Of a DNA stretch of 64,000 nt, positions 1 to 10,200 are shown piece by piece. The stretch comes from Prosapia bicincta (Eukaryota > Arthropoda > Insecta > Hemiptera > Cercopidae): contig JBAIZL010000425.1 of the NCBI GenBank assembly GCA_036971475.1, forward strand, positions 1,654,501-1,718,500, in the 5' to 3' direction. Numbering within the stretch: position 1 is the stretch's first letter; each line of letters starts with the position of its first letter. The notes beneath the pieces are model-generated. The model searched no databases. It saw only the letters and a program-made list of their open reading frames with translations, and was not told where the DNA came from. The translations under genes and the position numbers were made by a program.

Positions 1-349
1 AAAGCTAAATGAGAGAGCAAAGGCAATGAAAGAGGAGTTCTAAGGGTTACGTCCAAAGGTTTGTTTCCTACACACAAGACCTTAGGGTACCTGTAATGTC
101 TCTCAATATAACCTGAAAATACTGCGCAGATCTGTAGCAACAGTTTATCCCAGGCAAACATCCTGTAAAAGGCTCCTCTGAAGTTGATAGCTTTGCATTC
201 GAAATGTACATCAGTATTCAAATTATAAATAGGTATATTTGTGTATAGGAAGCTCTTGATTAGAGGTTTTTGTAAGTCAAAAGTTATTTGCACTTCAACT
301 AATTTAAATAAATGATAAAGTGGTTGAATATCGAGTCAAAGAAATATAT

Positions 350-640
350 TTAATTTGTGCAACCTTTCGGCAATTGGATCTTTTCCCTTATTAAAAATGA
401 AAACAAAAATACACTGCCTATAAATAGGTTTATAAGTACATTCACTGCAATAATTTTAAACTTTGACTAATGTGGGGATGAAAAAAGCATTACACTCCTT
501 ATACTTCGCCTAAACTCTTTTTGGGTCATAGCTCTGGTAACCTTTCTTTCCGCATTACTATAGCTACTCTTTGGTATACACGTTTCTAATCCGAATTTAA
601 CCTTGGTAAAACCAAAGAAATAAGTAATAACCCCTACAGA
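350..640 (-). repeat. Dispersed ~290-bp repeat, inverted copy
   Basis: Read on the minus strand, this copy matches the plus-strand copy at 838-1112, so the two form an inverted pair about 200 bp apart. Shared landmarks, in element orientation, are a GGTTTTACCAAG start, a TATAGTAATGCGGAAAGAA core and a 3' end reading AATAAGGG...TTGCCGAAAGGTTGC. Further copies lie at 43768-44000 (minus), 44238-44475 and 44668-44940 (plus). A 77-codon minus-strand frame (467-700) runs through it, but I recognise no product. Confidence 0.7.
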
Positions 641-837
641 ACCATATGTTAATAACCAATTAAAATCAATAGGGACATCGCAAAACCCAAACATCTTCAA
701 ATTGCATTACATATTCATTTGAGCAATCGAAATTTGTAATAAATAAATCGTTAAACGGTTGAATATCGAACAAATGAGGTAGGGATCGCTCTACCGACCA
801 TGATGGATATATAACATCTGTTTTCCTTGCGGTTAAT

Positions 838-1112
838 ACTAAGTTCTTTGGTTTTACCAAGACTAACTTAGGTTTAGAAACTTGTACACTCGTGAATATC
901 TATAGTAATGCAGAGAGAAGAGCTACCCGAGCTATGGCTCCAAGATAGTTTTTGGTGAAATGTAGAGGGTTTGATGTTTTGCTTCCTCACATTACCCAAC
1001 GTTTAAGTTGTTTTATTGATTGTACTGTATTTTATGTGCTTATTTATAAGCAATGTAATATTGTTTGCAGGCTTGATAAGGGCCACGAACCAGTTGCCGA
1101 AATGTGGCACTG
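838..1112 (+). repeat. Dispersed ~290-bp repeat, direct copy
   Basis: This is the plus-strand partner of 350-640. It starts at CTTTGGTTTTACCAAG and ends at GTTGCCGAAATGTGGCAC. The 3' end holds a short stem (GGCCAC / GTTGCC around a GAACCA loop) followed by GAAA, which resembles part of a hammerhead ribozyme core. A motif like CGGTTGAATATCGA recurs next to most copies. The family is unclassified; a SINE or a Penelope-like terminal fragment are possibilities I cannot separate. Confidence 0.65.
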
Positions 1113-1299
1113 AAAGTATAATATTCTTCTTATTATATTAAATATACTACTTTGTCTGGATATTGAACCGCTTTATCTTTTATACTATACTTATTCCGAA
1201 TGTTCTGACAAACACGAAATACAACTACTATAGCTTTTAGGAGAAGAGGATTGTAAATATATGTAGGACTATTGAACGGAGATGGACTACAAATAGATT

Positions 1300-1555
1300 C
1301 TTTCCCCCTCCTTTCCTCTGTCTTCTCCTCTCCCTCCCTGCCTCTCTCTCCAACTCTTTCCCTCTCTCTCTCTAGCTCTCTCACTCCCTCTCACTTCCCC
1401 ATTCTCTCTCTCTCTCTCTTCTCCATTCTCCCTTCCTCTCTCTTCCTTCATTCCTCTCTCTCCCCTTCTCCTCTTTCCTTGCTTTCTTATCTCTCCCTCT
1501 CTCACACTATCTCTCTCCCTCCCTCTATTCCTCTTTTTCCCACCCCTCACTCTCT
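1300..1555 (+). repeat. Polypyrimidine (C/T) tract
   Basis: About 250 bp of almost pure C and T on the plus strand, built from degenerate TCTC/CCTCTC units. The partner tract in the other duplication copy is 45140-45555. Long apparent reading frames on both strands here (Ser/Leu/Pro-rich on plus, Arg/Glu/Gly-rich on minus) are products of the simple sequence. Confidence 0.95.
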
Positions 1556-2384
1556 CGCGGCCATAACGACGTATTTAACAGTTACACTTCCATTGTATGA
1601 AAATTGTACGTTACTTTCAATAAACGTTCGTAACTAGAAAGAAACTGTCACTAATTAAATGTATTTTACCGGTTTCAAGAAAGATACCCAGTTTTAGTTT
1701 TCATTTTTCTCGTTTAAGTTTACTTGCTCATATTTTCATGATATTCAATTCTTTCTGTTAGTTCACACACTACTTACTTATGTCCTGTTCAATTGTCCAA
1801 TAGTTAATTACTTTTTATTCATCCACACAAGTTCAAATATATTTTTAAAACCTCCAGTAGATGACCATTGATGTTATTACTGTTTTATTATATATTTATT
1901 CAATAATTAAATTAGTAATGGTTTAATTTTAGTTTTGTATTGGAGACAAAATATTTCACAAAAAGGGGCAAGGTATACAATATAGTTACTTTTGTTTTTT
2001 GCTAAAACAGCTGTTACTCTATATTATTTGTATTTATTTTTAAAAAAAAGAAGTTTTTGACTAAGATATTTTGTAATTTATGAGATGACTAACGATCCAT
2101 TCATGTTGTACTTACAAACTTATTCTTTCAAACACTTAATGCCTTTCACAAACATAATTAAATTATAAAGCCAAGGTTTGAGTACAAACAATATTTACAA
2201 GTTCCCAGAAATGACACAAATCGACAATTTTATTATTATATATTCAATGATAATCATAGACTGTATTTAGGAGAATTAACAATTGAAATGAAAAACCTTT
2301 TACTAGACAGATTTTGGACTGACACACCATACAAAGATGGCATTTACCAGGTTGCTGTGGAATATTTATTGAGGATGTTCTATT

Positions 2385-2610
2385 CAATTTGGACTGTATT
2401 TTACATCAATTTTTAATAGCAAGTCACAAAAGCAATTTGCAATGCATATTTAAGCAACGAGTTTGTCGGAGAGACTGCTGCGAGTATAATTGTGCTACTT
2501 GATTATGTGCTTAATATTTATGTCCGCTGCTTGCTCAATTTAACTGTCATATCCGTTGTTACTAAATATTACACCACGGAAGCAGCATTATGGTAATTTG
2601 AAAGGGAATA
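2385..2610 (+). repeat. Dispersed ~230-bp repeat, copy a
   Basis: This copy shares long matches with 13965-14215 and 46870-47095. They include GCATATTTAAG near the start, CTGCTGCGAGT, GTCCGCTGCTTGCTCA and AACTGTCATATCCGT. The 46870 copy is explained by the segmental duplication, but 13965-14215 is an independent copy, so this is an interspersed family. No coding signal or terminal structure was identified. Confidence 0.75.
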
Positions 2611-2757
2611 ACACTACATGATATTGTATGTCACATTACATGTCTGCAAAATAAACTATAAATTTTATAATTATTATTTCAATGTTTGTTTGACGTGTTT
2701 ATTAGAAATGAATTATTATACAGTGTTCAATATTTCAATTATGGAAAATATTAAGAC

Positions 2758-2758
<1 letters not shown>

Positions 2759-2795
<37 letters not shown>
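2759..2795 (+). repeat. (TA)n microsatellite
   Basis: About 37 bp of uninterrupted TA. It is absent from the partner copy, which reads GATATCCTTGCA near 47274 without an array, so the array expanded after the duplication. Confidence 0.97.
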
Positions 2796-2797
<2 letters not shown>

Positions 2798-4097
2798 TTG
2801 CAATGTCTTTAATTAGGTAAAATAATAATAGTGTCATATGAAAATCTTATAAATTTTAAATTCTTTTAAATTATAATTTTAATTAAAATTTTACTATAAT
2901 ACTCTGTTTTATAATTGTGCCCTTTTTAAGGGCTGAACACTTTTGTATGATTTTATTAGTTCTTCGGAGGATCTTGAGATAAAATCATACTACATTTCTG
3001 GTAGCGGTAAGAACACAAATGATGCTTTATATATTTACATACACAATAAATATTAAAATATGAAAGTGCACAAATCTGAAACATAAAATGCCCCATTCAC
3101 TATTACCCTCAAGATTGTGATGACGATGAGTTGTGGGTTCACCCAGTTCGCCCTATACACATTACGTAACTACAAGAAAAAGAATGTACATTTAAATCAA
3201 ACTAGTCAATGTCATGTACTATTACCTGCACAAATATTATGTAAATAAATTCACTGTACACTGTGGTCTCGTTTGTAATAATACAAATATGTAATTAAAG
3301 TCGTGGCTGAATGGTCTCTCATGACCACTACTAGAAAAATGTTTAGTAATCTCAAGGATCATGTATTCTATCCCCGCTATCATCAAAGAGTTTGCATTCT
3401 TTTATGGTTATTATATTAATATAAAGAAAGTATTGTTAAATATTTAGTACCTCTATTATTATTATATTTTCTATTGTAAAAATGTTAATTTCGTTTCTAT
3501 GATTTCGGAATTTATGTTTTTAAAAAGGTAAATTTTGTAACTAAGTGTTTTTTTAACATTTCCTTTTTGTCAAAACAATAGAAAATCATTGATTGTTGCA
3601 TTTAGCTTTCCAAGGTCCGTTTTTAGTGATTTCTATTACAGGAGCCTATTTACACACGTTTCAGGTTTATATTTGAGTATATTTCACTTCAGGTTTGATT
3701 TAAATAGATTCTATTTTTATATATTTATGATTTATTATTTATTGTCAAATATATAACGACAATAATACCATTTGTTTGTTGATAAATATAGGATGAAAAA
3801 TGTGTATTTAGGTTTGCGAAAACACACGTTTTTGTATCAGTAGTACAACTACTAGTAGGTCGATGTAATTTTACAAATCTATATATTAATTTTCTAACAT
3901 GTAAATATTTCTATAACAGAATAAAATGGAATATTTTTATAAAAATAATGGTAAACGTAGTTGACAATACAAACCCTTATAAAATTAAGGGCTACTGTAA
4001 GGAAAGTAACTTTTGTAATTTCTATTCTACCTAATTGCTGCTACGTCCTTAGCAAGCTTATGTTCTAACGTTTTGAATGAAAATTTCCTAAGTTTGT

Positions 4098-4109
4098 AAG
4101 CCTAACTTT
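4098..4109 (+). repeat. Target-site duplication, 5' copy
   Basis: AAGCCTAACTTT, repeated at 5639-5650 on the far side of the LINE. The unoccupied paralogue reads AATCTTAACTTT at 48814-48825. Confidence 0.9.
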
Positions 4110-5640
4110 TTTCACCAGACAGCGAAAAGATCTGACGACTAGGATGCCCCGCTTGTTTGGTGAATACCTTGAGTTTGTGGGGGAGGTGAAGTACCTAGGA
4201 GTTACTCTGGACAGGAAACTCACCTGGAAACCACATCTTGAGAGGACAGTTAACAGGGCCAAAAGGGCACTGATGACTGTGAGAAGAATGGTGGGTAAGA
4301 AATGGGGACTGAAGCCATCAATGATGCACTGGATGTATCTGAGGGTGATAAGACCTATGATTACCTATGGAGCTCTGGTGGGGTGGACAAAGGCCAACCA
4401 GGCACAGAAAAGAGCTAAACTGAGCTCTATCCAGAGATTGGCCTGTCTGTGCACACTGGGAGCGATGTCAACTACACCAGGTGCAGCAATGGAAGTAATG
4501 CTTACCTTGAGCTTGTCCTTATGGAAGAGGCGAGGCTGGCGGCATGGAGATTGCGCAACTCGAGCAACTGGGCTAACCTCCCAGATGTCTCAGGACATAT
4601 GAGTATCGAGTGCGTGGTCAAAGAACCCGTCTTGGAAATGGGCAGCGACCACATTACTCGAATGTTTGCACCTGACCAGGTCCACCAAACTATGATGGAA
4701 TGGTCAAGGACATTAACATCGGGAGCTCAGATCTGGTACACAGATGGCTCTAAGATGGACTTCGGCACTGGAGCGGGGGTGTATTGTAAAAACCCAAGGG
4801 TAGAACTAGTTTTTTCCTTGGGGAGGCATACCTCTGTCTCTCAGGCCGAAGTATATGCTATAAATGTCTGTCTGGGAGAGGTAGCGAGAAGGGAAACACA
4901 CGGGACCCGGATTGCTATCTTCTCCGACAGTCAGGCAGCAATTAAGGCACTAAACGGACACGCGGTCACCTCGGCCATAGTCAGGGAGTGCCTAATTAAC
5001 CTACAAGCTCTGGCAAGGCACAATCAAATCAAGATAGGTTGGGTGCCAGGGCATAGGGGAATACTTGGAAATGAAGCGGCAGATGCGCTGGCCAGGGAGG
5101 GGTCTTCGACACCCCTGATTGGGCCGGAGCCTGCGGTAGGTATTTGAAAAATCCATGGTCAAGATGACAGTGCGAAGGTGGATGGCTGAAAGACACGGTG
5201 TACACTGGATCAGGGCGAAGGGATGAGACACAGTAAGCTAACCCTTAGGAAACCTTCCTTGGGGCTGCAGAAGAGTCTCATCTATCTGTCTAGGCAGGAA
5301 TTGAAGATAGCCATAGGTCTACTCACGGGACACTGTGGACTAAGGAAACATTTGCATAAAATGGGTATCTTCAAAGATGAACCAGTGTGCAGATTATGCG
5401 GGCAGGAACTGGAGACTGCCACACACATTATTTACAGATGTGAAGTACTTGCTGAGAGGCGCTTCAACCTCTTTGGTGATGGAACGGCTTTGGTGGATGC
5501 TGAAGGTAAAACTCTAGTCAGGAAACTCCTAAACCTGGTAAGAGGGAAGGGGTTATTTGACTAGATCAGGGAGGTAAATACAATATGCCTTAAGGTAGCA
5601 GTGCTTCGGGCAATTCAAACCCGCTCCCAAGTTAAAAAAA
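4110..5640 (+). mobile_element. 5'-truncated LINE (I/R1 group, RNase H-bearing)
   Basis: The insertion is bounded by a 12-bp target duplication and ends in a short A run (5634-5640). It begins in the middle of the reverse transcriptase C-terminal region and continues through RNase H to a Cys/His finger, so about the 5' two thirds of a full element is missing, as expected from incomplete target-primed reverse transcription. The paralogous locus near 48814 lacks it, which proves insertion after the segmental duplication. It differs in sequence and tail type from the LINE at 19259-23085, so it is a separate family. Confidence 0.93.
4111..5564 (+). pseudogene. LINE ORF2 C-terminal fragment: RT thumb, RNase H, CCHC
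   Basis: The open frame starts at the truncation point. Near 4190-4230 it shows the conserved RT-distal motif KYLGVTLDRKLTWKPH. RNase H follows at about 4725-5100: WYTDGSK (first Asp), SQAEVYA (Glu), FSDSQAA (second Asp), WVPGHRGILGNEAADALA (His and last Asp). The end carries CRLCGQE...THIIYRC at 5390-5442, a CCHC finger typical of I/R1-superfamily LINE C-termini. Frame changes near 4500, 5147 and 5222 break the frame. The final stop is at 5562-5564. All RNase H acidic residues survive, so decay is recent, but the fragment cannot encode a working enzyme because the endonuclease and RT active site are missing. Confidence 0.9.
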
Positions 5641-5650
5641 GCCTAACTTT
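5639..5650 (+). repeat. Target-site duplication, 3' copy
   Basis: Second copy of AAGCCTAACTTT. Its first two A residues merge with the LINE A-tail. Confidence 0.9.
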
Positions 5651-6529
5651 CTTAATTTTAACACGTAACACTATTGCATTTTATCATTGTTGTACATAGA
5701 ACAACAAAGTGCTGTCTAAAGTTTAACCCAGAAAAACTTATTTCATCCCCTTTACAGTTTTAAGGGAATTAAGGAACAAAGTTCGCCGTAGAAGGACGAC
5801 ACAATGAAAACCTGCGCCGTGTTACTAAACGCATAAAGCGCCAAAGCGACTCCGTTCGCCAACAATAGATGCATTGTTGCTGAACCTAGGCGGTACTAAT
5901 TAATCCAGCCCGTTACACCAGTTAATGTATTACAACCCTCGGACCGATTTACAGTTAGCAGCAACTGTATCTGTGGCGTTATAGCTCAAATTGTATAAGG
6001 TGCTACTTGGCTCTTAGGTAGAAATTGTGTATTCGTTGTCTAAAAACATCTGTCTCTGTCTTTGCATCGGGGCTAAATCGCGATTTACTCGTTTTAACCC
6101 TTAGTCAATCCTGTTAGCTCGCTTTCGTGATCGCCCTTTATACATTTGTTGTTATTTATGCTATACAATGCAACTAATATTACGTAACGAAATAATGAGT
6201 CAACTCTATGAGTCAGCAGACTTTCAAGGGTCCAACTTGATTCTCGCTATTATATTAATATAAATATAGTTTTAAACTTTAATAGCATAAACCTAGGTTT
6301 TCAATAACAAGTTAATTTTGGTTTTTCAACATACTTTAAAATTATATGTTTTTAAGTTTATTCCTTGTCTACTTTCTTTCATCTATTTTATTATATTTTA
6401 AATTATTTGTTTTAATTATTTAAACTTTGGACTAGGCCCCTTTTCTATTCTATTACCAAGATTTTTGCCACGGTCAATTTTGTTGTTGCATTTTAGGAAC
6501 TTTCGGCATTGCAGTAGAAACATTAGGAG

Positions 6530-7250
6530 AGATACATTTGTATACCCATAAGGTGGTTACATAAACGATAAATGGGAGACTAAGAATGTATCTTGAAAAC
6601 GTAGCAGCATAAGTAAATGCTAATCCGGGTTCTGATAGAAAAGATCAACTATAGACAAATTGTAAAATATACTCAACAGGTTAAATACGGGTTCCATGTA
6701 AAACAAACTACCCTAGCGGTCTTCATTGACTTCAGAACAGCCTAAGATATGGTGTGGCGGATCCTATTGATGCATACATCACTAAGGCAACATCATGAGG
6801 CATATGCTGAGATAGATTAAACGTTTCCTATCCCAGACATGCATCCGAGTGAAATTCCGAGGCAGTGTCTCAGCATAATAACAAAATAAACAAAGACTAA
6901 CTCAAGGTATAGTGTGGAGGTTTTTGTTGTTTAATTAAATGAACAGCATCCTCCAGAGCACCATTCAAGCCATTCTTCGAGTTTCTTTACTACACCGACC
7001 ATGTTGTCATGTGGTGGGAAGTAATATAAAAGTACTTGATGAAGTAGGTGCCAGCTTCAGCAAAATGCCGAATGACGCAAAACCTTATCTGCACTGCTTA
7101 GCAGCAAATGGACAGTGATCCTACAGTGAATACCCAGACATGTCGATATAGCGGGAACGAGGGGCGGACCTTATAGCAAAACGAGGAGCAAATCTACTCC
7201 AACCAACACAAACTCGTGCTAAATTCAGCAAAATACAAATACATCCGTAT
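6530..7250 (+). pseudogene. Fossil LINE RT/RNase H remnant (shared with 50060-51560)
   Basis: Degenerate coding sequence. Around 6635-6760 a frame broken by stops reads like the RT region at residues 560-605 of the intact LINE at 19368: a Thr-Ile-Asp-X-Ile-Val-type motif, then AVFIDFRT, the degraded block A with its Asp. After an internal deletion, 7138-7215 encodes an RNase H end (VDIAGNEGADLIAKRGA). The paralogue keeps the middle that is missing here. Because the fossil lies in both duplication copies, it inserted before the duplication. It is related to, but far older than, the LINE at 19259-23085. Confidence 0.8.
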
Positions 7251-7291
7251 ACGCAATAAGGGAGATCAATTCACGTATCAACGTATTTAAT

Positions 7292-7299
<8 letters not shown>

Positions 7300-7362
<63 letters not shown>
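7300..7362 (+). repeat. (TA)n microsatellite
   Basis: About 62 bp of TA repeats at the right edge of the duplicated segment, directly after the fossil LINE. Confidence 0.97.
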
Positions 7363-7365
<3 letters not shown>

Positions 7366-7949
7366 ATGCAAGACAAATAGCCTACTCAGTAATATAGGGG
7401 AAAAAACCTTTATAAAATTGGGATAAGGTAATACAAAAATTATTATATAATTACAAGGGAGAGAGAAAAAGTGATTTGTACAATTTTTCTACAACAAATT
7501 TATATACAAGTAGATATCTTTACGGTATTAAAGATAGATTTGGAGAATTTTAATTTTAATAGGACCTTCAGAAAAACTAATCGCCGCATAGTAGGCCTAA
7601 TGTAATTATCTACGATAATAAAAACTTTAAATATTTTTTATCTTTAGTCAAAAGTTCATTAACTTTAAAGAGCGGTCATAATAAGCTGATCCAACATCAA
7701 CATTTTGTATGACTTAATTACCACTATGTTGTTCATCACAACACCAACATGCTGTATGACTTAACAGTAACATGTTGTATGACTTAATACCAACGAAGGG
7801 AAATTACAATTATACACGCTGACGTCACTCGCAGTGAAGTGTCATTACTCTATTCAATAAAAATAAACCATAAAAAAACTAATAATTTTGTTGTTCATAT
7901 AGTTAAGAATGATGTCGTTGACACTTTAGATATCTTATGGGAAGTATAT
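7363..7949. other. Noncoding spacer with three imperfect short repeats
   Basis: No credible reading frame. Three diverged copies of a motif close to ACATGTTGTATGACTTAA lie near 7700, 7747 and 7768. The piggyBac-like element follows directly. Confidence 0.6.
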
Positions 7950-7953
7950 TTAA

Positions 7954-9298
7954 CCCTCGAGAGGGCGCATGCGGAGTTTTCCTCCACACATATCGTTATT
8001 TGTTGAGAAAACGCCTTTTCAGTTGTCAAATTTTTATTGCCAGCTTGTTACTCTACAACCCGCATTCTATAAAACGGCCCAACCTAATTTTCTTAATGTG
8101 TTCCAAGTAGCATTAATGTGAATATAATCTTTGTAAATCTCGGTCAGATTGCGTAGGTTTCTTCCGCAAGCTCCCTTTCGTGTGAGTTTTTTGTGTGGAA
8201 TTCCTTGTGCAGTATTTACATTACAAGAGTCTTTGTGGAGTTAAATTATTACTGTTTCTGTTGTTATTATTATTTTAGTGTTGTATGTGTTTTTAGTGTC
8301 CAGGTTTAACATTTTACTATTGTTGCATTTGATGAGGAGAGAATTAGTAAAATGCTGTTTAGTGTCGGAAAAGACGAAAATCAATAAATACATTCTACCG
8401 GAAATTTTGTTAGACAGCTCTCTGAAGATTCTGACGAAAACGAGTCTCTTAGCCAGACGATGAACTTGACGTAAACGTCAATGAAACTGTAAATGAAATA
8501 AATGAAGACATAATAAGTCAATTTGAAAATGACGAAAATGACCATTTTGTTGAAATGTTGTCAGATTTTGACGATATAGAGAAATTCCCGATAAACATCC
8601 GCCATACAGCTGTTACTGTAAAGTTATGCAATGGAAGAGAAGCCTTCTTTTAGTAAATAACTAAAAATTCTGTGGTAAACTGAACCAGAAAAACAAGTGA
8701 GAACAGTAAAAAGAAACATAATTCTCATGAGAGTAGGACATGTTCACACTACACTAGTGGTGACTAGTAAGCTTAGAAATCAACAATTATGAATTGGTTT
8801 TTCAACAACGAATGTAAGATTCTGCTAAAACCTGTTGTGTTAGAAAGTCAACATTTTATTATTATCCACTAATTTTTAGAGTTATATATTTTAATACAAA
8901 TATTCTCTATTTTCCCTAAATAATATGATGAATTTCATATTCATATGTGTAGGGCATATCATGACGATAATATATTTTATACGTTTAGATGCTGAATTAC
9001 TTCATTACAGAAAAATAACCCTCAAACACTCCCACGTAATGAAAACAGTGGTGTAGTATACATTGCTTACACGTATTAATAATTCAAAATATCTTTTAAA
9101 ATTTTGACATTCAGAACATTAAAATCGTACCATAATGATGTCTAAATTAATTTACAATGCATTTATATAGTATTTAATTGTGAAGTCATCCAAATATAAA
9201 TATGTAAACCCTTTAAGTTTTAAATACGGGCGGAAATTTTAAATTCCGCTGTGCGGAATGTACCTCTCCCGTTTTAATCTCTATGCCCCTCTAGAAGG
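7954..9298 (+). mobile_element. piggyBac-like element, internally deleted (1.35 kb)
   Basis: The element is flanked on both sides by TTAA (7950-7953 and 9299-9302), the invariant piggyBac target duplication. Termini are inverted: CCCTCGAGAGGG on the left and CCTTCTAGAGGG read inward from the right (10 of 12 match). Just inside each end are GCGGAG/CTCC-rich and GCGGAATGTACC subterminal blocks. At 1,345 bp it is shorter than an autonomous piggyBac (about 2.4 kb or more) and keeps only a short coding remnant near the left end. TTAA duplication, TIR and acidic N-terminal remnant together support the assignment; any one alone would be weaker. Confidence 0.85.
8320..8660 (+). pseudogene. piggyBac transposase N-terminal remnant
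   Basis: Between about 8330 and 8640 adjacent frames read as an acidic, Asp/Glu/Asn-rich segment (for example DDELDVNVNETVNEINEDI, then FVEMLSDFDDIE). This resembles the low-complexity acidic N-terminus of piggyBac transposases upstream of the DDD catalytic domain. At least one frameshift lies near 8440, and the catalytic domain is absent, so no protein is expected. The assignment leans on the TTAA/TIR context because this N-terminal region is poorly conserved. Confidence 0.55.
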
Positions 9299-9302
9299 TT
9301 AA

Positions 9303-10069
9303 TAATCTAGTTAGTCCCCATTTCATAGAGATATTGTTATGAATTTATTCCTAAATGTAAACGTAAGTAATTTCAATATTGTGACCTGTCATTTGAATAT
9401 GTTACGGCATTCACTAGGTAGAAATATCCATTCTAACCTTTCTTTTAAACAAATTTTGTTCCTAAGGAAACAAAAGTTTAACACCGTTGTAATGTAATAG
9501 ATTTGAATCATGATTATTTGAAACAAATTGATTAGATAAATATAATTTATTAATAAAAAAAAATATCAATGTAGGCTGTTGAAATGGATTATCCCAAAGA
9601 ACAGATTTGAGAATTTTTAAAACCAAATAAACATAATAAATTCCAATTAAAAGATTATAAAAATTATTCTGCATAGCGTGTTTAATTTTGTAAATTACAA
9701 AAAATAACAGTAATTTCCTAGAACCTTCCTGCTTCAAACAATCTTTCATTAGAAACATTCTAATCTTTTACAATATTTCTACTGTTATGTGTATTTTGCT
9801 TATGATTGAGTTTGTTGCTTTGTGTCTGCAACTATCAATATCAGGGATTTGTTCCTTCAACGTTACTCTAAATCGCTATTATTTAAATATTTTTATCATT
9901 CAGCTATAGCCAAGTATTTTTGCAATTAAAAATGTTCATATTCGTGGAAGATAACTTTTTTATTTTACATTTTAATTCGCCAAACATTAAAAGAACTAAT
10001 AATTATATGTGACACAATTATCCTTAAAGATTCAATCTCTGAATGTAGTCATTAATTTGTTAGAGACAA
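9303..10069. other. A+T-rich spacer, nothing recognised
   Basis: Noncoding A+T-rich sequence. A 98-codon minus-strand frame (9462-9758) is Lys/Asn/Ile/Leu/Phe-rich, as expected from base composition, and matches no family I know. Confidence 0.6.
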
Positions 10070-10200
10070 ATTAGGTTTTTCCAAGGATGAGTAAATGGTG
10101 TATGAGATTATCTTGATTCCTGTTTGCAGGAGTTCCCGCTGATAAAATGAGCGCTGCATGCAACGCTAATAGGTTTGCCGAATATCATGTTTCCTTGAAG
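10070..10200 (-). repeat. Dispersed 'GCATGCA' repeat core, copy 1
   Basis: One of five copies of a strongly conserved core; the others are 12380-12545 (same orientation), 16295-16455, 25185-25320 and 25925-26100 (opposite). The core includes GAGATTATCTTGATTCCTGT, then an imperfect palindrome AGCGCTGCATGCAACGCT. In the plus orientation used here, a frame beginning DYLDSC and continuing into ALHATL stays close to open in most copies, so the repeat may derive from coding sequence. Confidence 0.7.

Larger units (their letters stand above)
8..7260 (+). repeat. Segmental duplication, copy 1 (partner 43458-51600)
   Basis: This stretch aligns colinearly with 43458-51600. Matching landmarks are the opening near 8/43460, the pyrimidine tracts at 1300/45140, the block at 1625-1680/46065-46120, the dispersed repeat at 2385/46870, the block at 3070-3160/47540-47650, the block at 5745-6120/48930-49310 and a dead LINE at 6530/50060. 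Identity looks roughly 80-88%, with many indels. The right copy has about 470 bp near 45600-46070 that is missing here. This copy alone contains the LINE at 4110-5640. Outside the listed elements I see no credible coding sequence. Confidence 0.9.

Noticed and set aside
1133..1637. Overlapping frames on both strands rich in Ser/Leu/Pro or Arg/Glu/Gly
   Set aside because: They are translations of the polypyrimidine tract; openness follows from the simple sequence. The same applies to 45057-45573.
5740..6180. G+C-richer block considered as a conserved host exon or CpG-rich promoter
   Set aside because: It is part of the segmental duplication, has frequent stops in all frames and no recognisable protein similarity.
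9462..9758. 98-codon minus-strand frame
   Set aside because: Composition is what A+T-rich DNA gives; no domain and no paralogue to show conservation.
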